Below are positions 43,229-51,579 of a stretch of 58,945 nt of DNA, piece by piece. The stretch spans positions 1-58,945 of the forward strand of contig DAOSWG010000009.1 in NCBI GenBank assembly GCA_035379945.1, written 5' to 3'. The position numbers and the translations under genes were made by a program. The DNA comes from JAAYZB01 sp035379945 (lineage in GTDB: Bacteria; Bacillota_I; Bacilli_A; Izemoplasmatales; Hujiaoplasmataceae). Position 1 is the first letter of the stretch, and each line of letters opens with the position of its first letter. The notes beneath the pieces are model-generated. The model worked only from the letters and a program-made list of their open reading frames with translations, was not told where the DNA came from and searched no databases.

Positions 43229-43283
43229 ATGATAACGCAAAAAAAATATAAAAAACAGCGCAGATATGTCGTATTTTTTGGCA
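43229..43283 (-). promoter_or_regulatory. Activator-type promoter of the peptide operon (element copy 1)
   Basis: Minus strand: conserved 26-bp block (43283-43258) made of TGCCAAAAAATACG then ACATATCTGCGC, directly followed by the weak -35 TGTTTT (43257-43252), a 17-nt spacer and -10 TATCAT (43234-43229). Copy 2 at 44272-44326 has the same block, -35 and spacing; the 32-bp blocks match at 29 positions. The element lies next to the regulator start at 43301, so it may also affect that gene. Confidence 0.75.
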
Positions 43284-43300
43284 AAAATGGGTGATAATGC

Positions 43301-44221
43301 ATGAATTCTATGGAAATTAGCAATTATTTGGAAAAAATACGCTACGGGAGAAAAATCTCACAGGAAGATTTTGTCGACGGAGTTGTTTCTTTGCGACAAT
43401 ATCAAAGGTACCGGAGCGGAGAATGTGAGATAACATACGAAAAAATTGAACAATTCGCAAATAAATTAGGAATTCCATCAAAAAAGCTAATGCATGAATT
43501 TGAAAGGGAGAGTTCACTTCAATATAAGCAAATAAACGATTTCTATAACGCCGTTGTTAATAAAGATTTACACAAGGCGCAAGATATTAAGCAAATTCTT
43601 GAAAAAGACTTCATTTTAAACGAAGATAGAAAGTTATACTTCCAGCACGCTCTCATCATGTACGATTACTTCATGGGAAGAAAATCCAAGGACGAGACGA
43701 TGTATTTGACTGCCCAATTGATCAATTATCCGCTAGTTCTCAAGCAAAACTTTTTTACGGATATCGAAGTGTTGATTTTAAGCTTTATGCTCAGTATCGT
43801 GGAGAAAGATCAGCAAAAGAAACTTCTTAAGAAGTTGACTTCCCTTTTCGATACAGGAGAAAACATCATGAGCGGAGACAATGATGCGATTTATTCTCTG
43901 ATCCTGATGCGCCTTTGCAAACTTCACGGAGTGCAGAAAAATTACGCCAAAGTTGTAGATTTGTGCGAAAAGGGTATTCAGAGAGGCACGACTTACGAAT
44001 ACTATTATATGCTAGAATACTTTTTTTACTATAAGGCGCTCTCACATTTCAAGCTAGAAGAGTATGATTCTTACGAAGAAGCTCTGTTCAGGTGCTATAA
44101 TGTCCTGCATATGGACGGAAACAGGAAAAAGATTGAAAAGTTCACAAAACTGATTGAAAAGGACTTCGACATCAACTTCGACATGTTCATGATGAAATAC
44201 CTGAAGAAAAACATTTTATAA
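43301..44221 (+). CDS. RRNPP-type HTH-TPR regulator (PlcR/Rgg-like)
   Basis: 306 aa. N-terminal XRE helix-turn-helix (about residues 5-65: LEKIRYGRKISQEDFVDGV...YQRYRSGECEITYEKIEQFANKLGI) and a C-terminal helical domain of about 240 residues with repeated Tyr/Leu helices (NDFYNAVVNKDLHKAQDI; YYMLEYFFYYKALSHFKLEEYDSYEEA) fitting the TPR peptide-binding domain of PlcR, Rgg and NprR. Divergent from the 52-aa peptide gene, with an activator-like element on each side of it. GGGTGA precedes ATG 43301. Predicted cytoplasmic receptor of a re-imported peptide; family assignment is from sequence layout, function is inference. Confidence 0.75.
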   Translation: MNSMEISNYLEKIRYGRKISQEDFVDGVVSLRQYQRYRSGECEITYEKIEQFANKLGIPSKKLMHEFERESSLQYKQINDFYNAVVNKDLHKAQDIKQILEKDFILNEDRKLYFQHALIMYDYFMGRKSKDETMYLTAQLINYPLVLKQNFFTDIEVLILSFMLSIVEKDQQKKLLKKLTSLFDTGENIMSGDNDAIYSLILMRLCKLHGVQKNYAKVVDLCEKGIQRGTTYEYYYMLEYFFYYKALSHFKLEEYDSYEEALFRCYNVLHMDGNRKKIEKFTKLIEKDFDINFDMFMMKYLKKNIL

Positions 44222-44238
44222 ATAAAAAAACCTCAGAA

Positions 44239-44268
44239 AATCGGTCAAAAAAGGCCGATTTTTTTTCA
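44239..44268 (+). terminator. Terminator of the regulator gene
   Basis: AATCGGTC and GGCCGATT around six A's, then eight T's. It insulates the regulator from the element-bearing promoter four bases downstream. Confidence 0.88.
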
Positions 44269-44271
44269 TTA

Positions 44272-44326
44272 TGTCAAAAAGTACGACATATCCGCGCTGT
44301 TTTAAGGTATTTACTAATTATATAAT
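44272..44326 (+). promoter_or_regulatory. Activator-type promoter (element copy 2)
   Basis: Conserved block TGTCAAAAAGTACG then ACATATCCGCGC (44272-44297), weak -35 TGTTTT (44298-44303), 17-nt spacer, -10 TATAAT (44321-44326). Within it ATGTC-N9-GACAT (44271-44289) is an inverted repeat. Drives the micro-ORF and the GGDEF-EAL gene. Confidence 0.75.
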
Positions 44327-44356
44327 AATAATGGAGAACAATTAAAAAGGGAAGTA

Positions 44357-44380
44357 ATGATCTGTTTTTGGCTATGCTGA
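44357..44380 (+). CDS. Seven-codon hydrophobic micro-ORF at the head of the transcript
   Basis: ATG 44357 lies after AAAAAGGGAAG and encodes MICFWLC before TGA. It is the first translatable ORF on the transcript from the element-bearing promoter. Length and hydrophobicity recall the leaderless eight-residue peptide SIP read by the Rgg-type regulator RopB. The same frame continues open for 26 codons after the TGA (VEKYVNEYNGDFPDYHSIEF) to a second TGA at 44459, so a decayed or recoded small gene is an alternative. Confidence 0.35.
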   Translation: MICFWLC

Positions 44381-44466
44381 AGCCGAAAAGTAGAAAAATA
44401 CGTCAATGAATACAATGGAGATTTTCCGGACTATCATTCAATAGAATTCGGAAATGAGTGATCGAC

Positions 44467-46470
44467 ATGAAGAAAGATTATCTTATCGGCAAAAAGCGTT
44501 ATGTTTTCTACACGTTGGGATTGATACTGTATCCCACTTTTGTGCGTTCAGGAAACGACAGCCTGTTTGTCAATTTGATTCCGATTATCATCATCGGCTC
44601 AGCAGTTATCTTCTCGATCATCAATCACTTCTTCCTGTATTCCATGGAATCGAACTGGTACGAGGAAGAAATCGAAATGAAACACAACGATCTGTTCATC
44701 GCCAAAGGCAGAAAAAAAATCCGGGTCAATCTGGAATACGTTAACAATCCGATGATCCCGATTCCAAGCGCTGCATCTTGCGGATACTTGTATTCATACT
44801 ATTACAATGACGGTATCGGGACTTCGTCGCTGATATCGCATAACAATGATAGTATTATCGGTGCCGAAAAGAAAGAAAACACCAAAAAAGCCAAAAAAGC
44901 CATTCCTGACCTGTTATTCAATTTTGACAGAAGAGGCTTTGTCAGATTCGTTACCGAAGAAACAGCTTCTACTTACGGTATGAAACTTGAGGATTTTTAC
45001 GGAAAGAATTATCATTCGTTGGAAAACCTCTTCGGAATTGATTTCGATATATGGATGGAAAAACTTAGATCGGAAGGCCATTGCCAGAGTACTGTCGAAG
45101 TCGAAGAAAAAGGACAAAGGATCTGGATATACTGGAGTTTTGAAGCGATTACGGACGGGAAGAACGAAATCGAAATGATAATCGCTACCGGTCATGAGAT
45201 CACAGACATTATCGTTACAGGACAGGTCAAGGATCGAATCCACGATCAGCTGACCGGACTTCTTAACCAGCAAGGACTTTATGAAACATTAGCGTGTCTA
45301 CGCAATGTGAGAAGAGCAACAATGTTCTTTATCGATCTGTGGAATTTCACCAGAATCAATGATTATTACGGCTACCACGCCGGCAACGAGATAATCGTGA
45401 AGATAGCCGACGAACTCAAGGATTGGCAGGATGGCAATTATATAATTTCCCGTTTTTCTGGAGATCGTTTCATTGTTGTCATACTGAATGAGAAAGCAGA
45501 TTCGTTAGAAGAGATGCTTGCAAATCTTCGCAAAATGGTTTCGAACACATACAGAATCGGTGATCAGATCATCCAGATTGACAAGCGGATCGGTTATGCT
45601 TCATATCCGGACAACACTCTACAACTTGACAAACTTATTCCGATGGCATCGCTGGCGATGCAGCAAAGCAAACCGGAGAATCAATTTACCATCATTCGTT
45701 ATGAAAGATACATGGGCGAAGCCCTGAAGAAAAACATCGTAACGGCAACCAAACTAAAAAAAGCCCTGGATGAACATAAAATCGAGGTTCACTTCCAGAA
45801 GACTGTTGATTCGATCACCAAGGATGCCGTTTATGTCGAAGAACTTGCTCGTTGGAATGATTCCGAACTCGGATTCGTATCTCCGCTCGTCCTTTTCTCA
45901 GTTGCCAAGGAATTCAACTTGCTTGAACAGCTTGACAAATACATGATAGAAGAAGCCGTCAGATCATTCTCGATCATCAGGACAAAACCGGAGTACAGCA
46001 AGACCAAACTCACCGTGAACCTGGCTCCCGGATCATTTATGGATTACAGATTCCTGAATTATTTGAATGACTCGGCGGATAAATACCATGTCGAGCATAG
46101 CGATATCTGCATTGAGATCTCCGAGGCGACATTCATCAACAGTCTTGACGAATGCAACATCCGAATCGCTTCCTACAAAAATGACAATTACCTGATAGCC
46201 CTGGATGATTTTGGCAAGGAATACTCGTCTCTGGCGATTCTGGAATGCGTTGCTTTCGATATCATCAAGATCGACAAGATATTCATCGACCATATCTTCG
46301 ATAAGAAGAATCAGGAAATCATCAAGATGATCAAGAACATCGCTGATATCGGTCAGAAAGAGATAATCTCCGAAGGAGTGGAGACCAAGGATCAAAGCGA
46401 TACCCTGTTGAATCTTGGCTGTCCGCTTCAGCAAGGATATTTCTATCACAAGCCAGAAAAACTTACATGA
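44467..46470 (+). CDS. Membrane PAS-GGDEF-EAL cyclic-di-GMP protein
   Basis: 667 aa from ATG 44467 (GTG 44458 possible). Two membrane segments (about residues 10-58), a PAS-like domain (about 155-260, FNFDRRGFVRFVTEE), a GGDEF domain with the active-site motif degraded to SGDRF, and an EAL domain (about 435-667). The EAL keeps the key residues: EELARW (Glu), NLAPGSF, EISEATF, LDDFGKEYSSL, IIKIDKIFI, SEGVET and LQQGYFYHKP. It is probably a phosphodiesterase with an allosteric GGDEF. It sits under the same promoter element as the peptide operon. Confidence 0.88.
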   Translation: MKKDYLIGKKRYVFYTLGLILYPTFVRSGNDSLFVNLIPIIIIGSAVIFSIINHFFLYSMESNWYEEEIEMKHNDLFIAKGRKKIRVNLEYVNNPMIPIPSAASCGYLYSYYYNDGIGTSSLISHNNDSIIGAEKKENTKKAKKAIPDLLFNFDRRGFVRFVTEETASTYGMKLEDFYGKNYHSLENLFGIDFDIWMEKLRSEGHCQSTVEVEEKGQRIWIYWSFEAITDGKNEIEMIIATGHEITDIIVTGQVKDRIHDQLTGLLNQQGLYETLACLRNVRRATMFFIDLWNFTRINDYYGYHAGNEIIVKIADELKDWQDGNYIISRFSGDRFIVVILNEKADSLEEMLANLRKMVSNTYRIGDQIIQIDKRIGYASYPDNTLQLDKLIPMASLAMQQSKPENQFTIIRYERYMGEALKKNIVTATKLKKALDEHKIEVHFQKTVDSITKDAVYVEELARWNDSELGFVSPLVLFSVAKEFNLLEQLDKYMIEEAVRSFSIIRTKPEYSKTKLTVNLAPGSFMDYRFLNYLNDSADKYHVEHSDICIEISEATFINSLDECNIRIASYKNDNYLIALDDFGKEYSSLAILECVAFDIIKIDKIFIDHIFDKKNQEIIKMIKNIADIGQKEIISEGVETKDQSDTLLNLGCPLQQGYFYHKPEKLT

Positions 46471-46511
46471 TAAAAGCACAGGCGCTTCCTTTATATTTGG
46501 CAATGTATCAA

Positions 46512-46545
46512 AAAAATATCACATTCCCGGTGTGATATTTTTTTA
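46512..46545 (+). terminator. Bidirectional intrinsic terminator
   Basis: AAATATCACA and TGTGATATTT around seven bases, then T's; between convergent genes. Confidence 0.87.
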
Positions 46546-46552
46546 TTCTTTT

Positions 46553-47239
46553 TTAGTCTTCTGTCACCGACTTGACATATTCGCTGGTCATGGTGATGTT
46601 GAGATTCCCGTTTTTGACCCGTAAATCGTCGATAAACTTCTTTTGATTGCTTTCGCTTTTCATGTTGATGTAATATGTCAGTTCGAAAGTGGTCCCGAAA
46701 TCCATTGTTTTGACCTTGTGAAGCTTGTAGCTTTCCAAGTATTTACTGAAAACCTGATCGAAAGCATTCGGATAATTAAGACTCTCGGGAACGATTATTT
46801 TCAGTTTGGCTTTGGTCGCCTTTTCCGCATCGAATTTGACCAGGTTGAGAACGACGAGAATCAAAGAAATGAATACAGTTACAATGATACCGTAGCCGGT
46901 GTATCCCATGCCGACGATTAGGCCGATCGCCACGGAGGCGAATACATAGGTGATATCGCGAGTATCCGGAAGCGTTGATCTGAACCTGATCAGGGTGAAC
47001 ACGCCAGCCAAGCTGAAAGCCCTCGCGATGTTGTTGGATACAAGCATGATGATGATGGAAACAATTATCGGTAACATCAGAAGGGTTACGCAAAACGAAC
47101 GGTCAAAGCCAAGCAGTCTGTGCGTCAGGGCGTAAATGCCGGTAAGCACGGCTCCGAGGATGGTGGCGAAAAGCATGACAAGCACGACATTGCCAAGAGT
47201 CAGGGTTTCAGTGTCAAGAACGAAAATACTTAGTAACAT
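46553..47239 (-). CDS. DUF4956 membrane protein
   Basis: 228 aa. Four membrane segments in the first 135 residues (AFSLAGVFTLIRFRSTLPDTRDI between TM3 and TM4 is the family signature), then a soluble C-terminal domain. AAAGGAG precedes ATG 47239. It is the third gene of a minus-strand unit with VTC-domain and Cthe_2159-like genes, a recurring set in Bacillota. It probably acts with the VTC protein at the membrane. Confidence 0.88.
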   Translation of the reverse strand: MLLSIFVLDTETLTLGNVVLVMLFATILGAVLTGIYALTHRLLGFDRSFCVTLLMLPIIVSIIIMLVSNNIARAFSLAGVFTLIRFRSTLPDTRDITYVFASVAIGLIVGMGYTGYGIIVTVFISLILVVLNLVKFDAEKATKAKLKIIVPESLNYPNAFDQVFSKYLESYKLHKVKTMDFGTTFELTYYINMKSESNQKKFIDDLRVKNGNLNITMTSEYVKSVTED

Positions 47240-47240
47240 A

Positions 47241-47960
47241 TCAAAATTCTCCTTTTAGTGTATTTTGGTAAGCCCGGCCAAACTTGGAGAAACTTTGATT
47301 TGCGAGCCCCAGTTCGGATAATTTGCGGACGAGCCATAACGGATAATTGTTTTCGGCTTTGATTTCCATCAGCCATTTGTCTGCCGGAATGACCGGCTGT
47401 CCTTCCAGATCCAATAAGGAAGGTTCGGTGTTTCTGTATAAGATGTCGTGATCGAATGTTACGCGGAAGTATGTTTCCCTAGCTGCGAAAGCCTGTCTCT
47501 TGTAACAGATGAAGTAGCTTGGCGTCAACGTGTTCTGTTCCAGCATGTACTCTATTTCGTTTGCGACTCGGTTAGTGAAGTAGTCGTCCGATAGAAAAGC
47601 CGGTATCTGTTTTGTCGCCACAAATTCCAACGCTTTGCCGTATCCTATGACGATGCGGCTTTTGTTTATGATACCATGATCCTTTTTCTTAATCTCGAGA
47701 AAAACGGGATCCGAGTCATTCTTTGGCGGTTCATAACACCTGATCCGCAGCTTTTCCTTGAACTTTGGTTTTTCCAGGGATTGTCTGATGACATTGTTGT
47801 CGGAAGTATCGAAATACAGACTGTAGACATTGTAACTTGCTCCGTTCGGAGAATGCGAATCAAAAGGCAGATAATGGGCAAGACAGCCAAACATGTCATT
47901 TTTCTGCTTTTCCGTAAGCAAGTACTTTTCCTCATATCTTGTGAATACGCTTTGGCTCAT
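47241..47960 (-). CDS. VTC-domain polyphosphate polymerase-like protein
   Basis: 239 aa from ATG 47960, after AGGTGA. CYTH-fold VTC domain: RYEEKYLLTEKQ at the N-terminus, YNVYSLYFDTSDN, KEKLRIRCYE, VFLEIKKKDHG, and the C-terminal MEIKAEN and FSKFGRAYQN. The basic and acidic residues lining the tunnel (EKY, RIR, EIKKK, EIK) are present. Family members synthesise polyphosphate; this bacterial subgroup is untested. Confidence 0.87.
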   Translation of the reverse strand: MSQSVFTRYEEKYLLTEKQKNDMFGCLAHYLPFDSHSPNGASYNVYSLYFDTSDNNVIRQSLEKPKFKEKLRIRCYEPPKNDSDPVFLEIKKKDHGIINKSRIVIGYGKALEFVATKQIPAFLSDDYFTNRVANEIEYMLEQNTLTPSYFICYKRQAFAARETYFRVTFDHDILYRNTEPSLLDLEGQPVIPADKWLMEIKAENNYPLWLVRKLSELGLANQSFSKFGRAYQNTLKGEF

Positions 47961-47965
47961 GGCGA

Positions 47966-49666
47966 TCACCTGTACATGCTGCTTCCGACTGTGGAAATGG
48001 TCTGGCTTATCGAGAAGGTCGCATATTCGGTTCCTGCGACATAGGTGCCGCCGTCATAATATCCGTATATTTCGGTGGCGAAATCAGTCATATCGCCGCC
48101 GATATATATTGTGTATGAAGAACCGACATTAAGTTTTGGAGATGATACGAGAATAGATTGGTATGATTTACCAGGAGACAGAGTGGCAATGTTTTCTCCG
48201 TCTGCGCTTTCCAGGTGGAACATTCTGGAAGTCGTGGAGGACAATGTGATGAGAACGGTTGTCTGGGAAGAACCGGAACTGACGTTTTGCGCCATTCCCG
48301 ATGATCCGGCGCATACCAGCAAGCCGCCATTGATCGTAAACGACCCGTCATAATCGATGGCGCCGTTGTCGCTTGATGTCGGACCGGCCACAAGCAATGC
48401 TCCCGAAGACATGGAAATCGATCCATTTATGTCTACGCCGTCGCCAATTGAATTGATATAAATAGTTCCGCCGGTGATTTTCAAAGAAGCGTTGCCGGAT
48501 GACATTCCTCCTCCCGCATGCGGATCCCAAGCGAAAGTGCCGGAAGAATCCGTACCGTCCGCGCCGTTGATTCCATCGTCGCTAGAGTTGATGTAAATGA
48601 AACCTCCGGAAATTTCGAGCGAAAGCGATTCGATGCCTTCATAGGCTCTGGCAATGTTGAATGTGCCTCCGGATATTTCCAATGAAGTGTCGGAATGAAT
48701 GCCATCGTCGCCAGAATAGATATCAAAGTTGCCTCCAGTTATCCGTAAATCGTCATTCGAGTGGATCGAATCGTCCTTGGAGTTGATTGTGAACTCTCCG
48801 TCCTTGATCATGATCAAGGACGTCGCTTTTATGCCTTTTCCGCTGACAGAGTCGATATTGGAGTTGCCTACCCCGGAAACAAGATTGTATGTTCCGGACG
48901 ATATAACAACCTGGTTACTCGCATCTATGCCATCGCCATATGACGAAACGGAAAGTGTGCCGGAAATAAGTAAAACATTTCCGAGAGATGATTCATCGCT
49001 TTCCACGTGGATTCCGTCATTGTCGGATTCTAACGTTAGCGTCGTTTCTGTCATGGTAAATGAATTATTGGCTTTAATAGCATCATTATCGGCTAAAATC
49101 GCGATGTTGCCACCGGCGATCACCAGATCGTCGTTGGAATCAATACCGTTCTTGTAATTGGCATTTATCGTAAGGGAGCCGGAACCATTTATGGATAGAT
49201 CGTCCGAACTAGAGATACAAGCTGAATGATCGTTCAAGGAAGAAGCGGAATCCGTCAGCGTGTTTATGGTTCCTTCGACAAGATTTATGATGGCTTTGTC
49301 GGCATTTGTTATCGTTATCGGAGCATCTTCGGAAGATGTCAGATCCAAACCGGACAAGACGAGAAAGACGTTATCTTCATCGCCAGCATTAACCACTATT
49401 CTGGCGTTCAAAGACGAACCGGAAAAAAGATAAACACCGGCAGTGTTTATCGTGACGATATTTTGGCTTATATTTACAACTCCGTTTGTCGAAGTTATTT
49501 CCGTGTTATAAAAAGTGATGGTGTCGTCAAAAGTATCGAAAGATACCCGAGTGTCGTCGGAATTCAATTGGTTAGTGATAATTGCGGTATCTGATCCGTC
49601 AAGCGTGCAGCCTGATAACAACAAGGCGATAATCAAAAGAAAAGCGAAACCGATGTTTCTTTTCAT
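47966..49666 (-). CDS. Cthe_2159-like carbohydrate-binding beta-helix lipoprotein
   Basis: 566 aa. Lipoprotein signal with lipobox LLLSGC (Cys 20). The body is a right-handed parallel beta-helix made of repeats like SNDDLVIAGGNIAI, ESDNDGIHVES and SGDGIDASNQVVISSGTY, each with Asp-Gly-Ile turns that can bind calcium. This fits the Cthe_2159 family (related to pectate lyases, binds acidic polysaccharide). Its stop is followed by the VTC gene six bases later. It is displayed outside the cell membrane; ligand unknown. Confidence 0.85.
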   Translation of the reverse strand: MKRNIGFAFLLIIALLLSGCTLDGSDTAIITNQLNSDDTRVSFDTFDDTITFYNTEITSTNGVVNISQNIVTINTAGVYLFSGSSLNARIVVNAGDEDNVFLVLSGLDLTSSEDAPITITNADKAIINLVEGTINTLTDSASSLNDHSACISSSDDLSINGSGSLTINANYKNGIDSNDDLVIAGGNIAILADNDAIKANNSFTMTETTLTLESDNDGIHVESDESSLGNVLLISGTLSVSSYGDGIDASNQVVISSGTYNLVSGVGNSNIDSVSGKGIKATSLIMIKDGEFTINSKDDSIHSNDDLRITGGNFDIYSGDDGIHSDTSLEISGGTFNIARAYEGIESLSLEISGGFIYINSSDDGINGADGTDSSGTFAWDPHAGGGMSSGNASLKITGGTIYINSIGDGVDINGSISMSSGALLVAGPTSSDNGAIDYDGSFTINGGLLVCAGSSGMAQNVSSGSSQTTVLITLSSTTSRMFHLESADGENIATLSPGKSYQSILVSSPKLNVGSSYTIYIGGDMTDFATEIYGYYDGGTYVAGTEYATFSISQTISTVGSSMYR

Positions 49667-49794
49667 GATGGTCTCCCGTTAGTAAGAATGTGTAACTTGG
49701 ATATGTATGATTATACAATGGAATTATTGCATTTATATGTTTAGATTGTGTTGTTTTAATGAATTAAATCCGTAATGGTGATAAATTTAAGCGA

Positions 49795-49823
49795 AAGGCC
49801 GGAAAGTGATTCCCGGCCTTTTC
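49795..49823 (-). terminator. Terminator of the hydrogenase operon
   Basis: AAAGGCCGG and CCGGCCTTT around nine bases, T-rich on the minus strand. Confidence 0.85.
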
Positions 49824-49846
49824 TATGATATATAGTAATGATATTG

Positions 49847-51568
49847 TCAGTTTTTATTTCTGGAAGTGTAAGTCGTATGAAGTAAATGATGGCTCTTATG
49901 ACCGAGCGGTTTTTCAAGGTAATTCTCGTAAATGGATTTGATGGCGGGATTCTCGTGCGATTTGCGGATCGGCATGTCTTTGTCGACATTATAGGTGGCA
50001 TCGATACGTTTCGAACGGATCTTGTTCACAGTGCCGTAAGGTTGTCCGCCGCCGCCGATGCATCCGCCCGGGCATGCCATAACTTCTATGAAAGCATAGG
50101 GGGAAGTGCCATTTTTTACCTGTTCGGCCAAAATGCGGGCTTTAGACAATGTGTGGCATACTGCGACTTTGACTTCCTGACCGCCAAGCGTGACAGTTGC
50201 TTCTTTGATTCCGTCAAGACCACGCAGGCCTTTGAAATCGAGGCTTTTCAGTTCTTCCTTGTTGACGACTTCGTAAACCGTTCTGACGGCGGCTTCCATG
50301 ACACCGCCGGTGGCGCCGAAGATGGCGGCGGCTCCGGTGGTGATGCCGAAGGGAGCGTCGAATTCGGATTCCTTGAGATTTTCAAAGTCGATTCCGACCT
50401 GTCTGATCATTTTGCCGAGTTCGCGGGTTGTGAGAACGACATCAACATCCTGAATACCCTTATTAACTTGCATTTCTTCGCGTTTGCACTCATATTTCTT
50501 GGCTGTACAAGGCATGATCGAAACAACGAACAAATCTTTCGGGTTAACACCGATCTTTTCGGCGTAATATGATTTGGCCAAGGCGCCGAACATTTGTTGC
50601 GGCGACTTGCAGCTGGAGATATTCGGAAGAATTTCCGGGAATTCCTGTTCGGCAAAATTGATCCATCCAGGGCAGCAAGACGTCATCATCGGAAGCACGC
50701 CGCCCGTGGTAATGCGTTGGATCAGTTCGTTTCCTTCTTCGATAATCGTGAGGTCGGCGGTGAAATCGGTGTCGAACACTTCGTCAAAACCGAGAGCTCT
50801 CAAAGCGGAAACCAGTTTTCCGGTGACAACCGTCCCGGCGTTCATTCCGTTTTCTTCGCCCAGGGAAACCCTGATGGCAGGAGCGGTTTGGACTATCACA
50901 TGTTTCGAAGGATCGTTGATCGCTTGGAAGACCAAGTCGGTATCATCCTTTTCAACGATGGCACCAACCGGGCAAACGCTCGTGCATTGTCCGCAGTAAG
51001 TGCAGAAGAGGTCATTGAGTTTACGGCCGAAAGCCGGCGTAATGGCTTCGGAAACACCGCGGCCCATGTATTCGAGAACATCGATTCCCTGGACTTCGCG
51101 GCAAACTTCGATGCAGCGTCCGCATTTTATGCAACGGTTGGGATTGCGGATGATCGAAGGATTGTCTTCATCGACAGGTTGCGGAAATTCCACATGGTCA
51201 AAAGGATTGTCGACGATATTGAGTCGGTTGGCAAGTTCCTGTAGTTCACAGTTCAGATTTTTCGGGCAACTCGGGCAATCGACATCGTGGTCGGCAAGAA
51301 GCAGTTGAGTGATCGTTCTTCTGGCGGTGATGACATCCGGTGTGTTGGTTTTTACTACCATACCGTCTTCACATATGGTGGAGCAGGATGTCGACAAACC
51401 GCGACGGCCTTCGATTTCGACGACGCAGACCCGGCATTCGGCTTTGATGCCGAGATCGGGATAATTGCATAATGTCGGGATATTGATTCCGTTGGCTCTG
51501 GAAGCTTCAAGAATCGTTGTTCCTTCCGGAACACTGACTTCGATATTGTTGATTTTCAAATTTATCAT
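49847..51568 (-). CDS. hydA: NADH-linked [FeFe] hydrogenase catalytic subunit
   Basis: 573 aa from ATG 51568 after GGAGG. Order: 2Fe-2S domain (CNYPDLGIKAECRVC...STSC, residues about 34-70), His-Cys3 4Fe-4S motif (HDVDCPSCPKNLNC), two 4Fe-4S clusters (CIKCGRCIEVC, CTYCGQCTSVCP), and the H-cluster motifs L1 MTSCCPGWI, L2 MPCTAKKYE and L3 EVMACPGGCIGGGGQP. All are intact, so the enzyme should be active. With the NuoF- and NuoE-like subunits it forms an electron-confurcating or NADH-dependent hydrogenase that disposes of electrons as H2. Confidence 0.93.
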   Translation of the reverse strand: MINLKINNIEVSVPEGTTILEASRANGINIPTLCNYPDLGIKAECRVCVVEIEGRRGLSTSCSTICEDGMVVKTNTPDVITARRTITQLLLADHDVDCPSCPKNLNCELQELANRLNIVDNPFDHVEFPQPVDEDNPSIIRNPNRCIKCGRCIEVCREVQGIDVLEYMGRGVSEAITPAFGRKLNDLFCTYCGQCTSVCPVGAIVEKDDTDLVFQAINDPSKHVIVQTAPAIRVSLGEENGMNAGTVVTGKLVSALRALGFDEVFDTDFTADLTIIEEGNELIQRITTGGVLPMMTSCCPGWINFAEQEFPEILPNISSCKSPQQMFGALAKSYYAEKIGVNPKDLFVVSIMPCTAKKYECKREEMQVNKGIQDVDVVLTTRELGKMIRQVGIDFENLKESEFDAPFGITTGAAAIFGATGGVMEAAVRTVYEVVNKEELKSLDFKGLRGLDGIKEATVTLGGQEVKVAVCHTLSKARILAEQVKNGTSPYAFIEVMACPGGCIGGGGQPYGTVNKIRSKRIDATYNVDKDMPIRKSHENPAIKSIYENYLEKPLGHKSHHLLHTTYTSRNKN

Positions 51569-51579
51569 GGTGCGCCTCC

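Noticed and set aside
44378..44380. TGA read as Trp (Mycoplasma code)
   Set aside because: Many clear genes here stop at TGA (for example those ending at 19138 and 28226) and use TGG for Trp.
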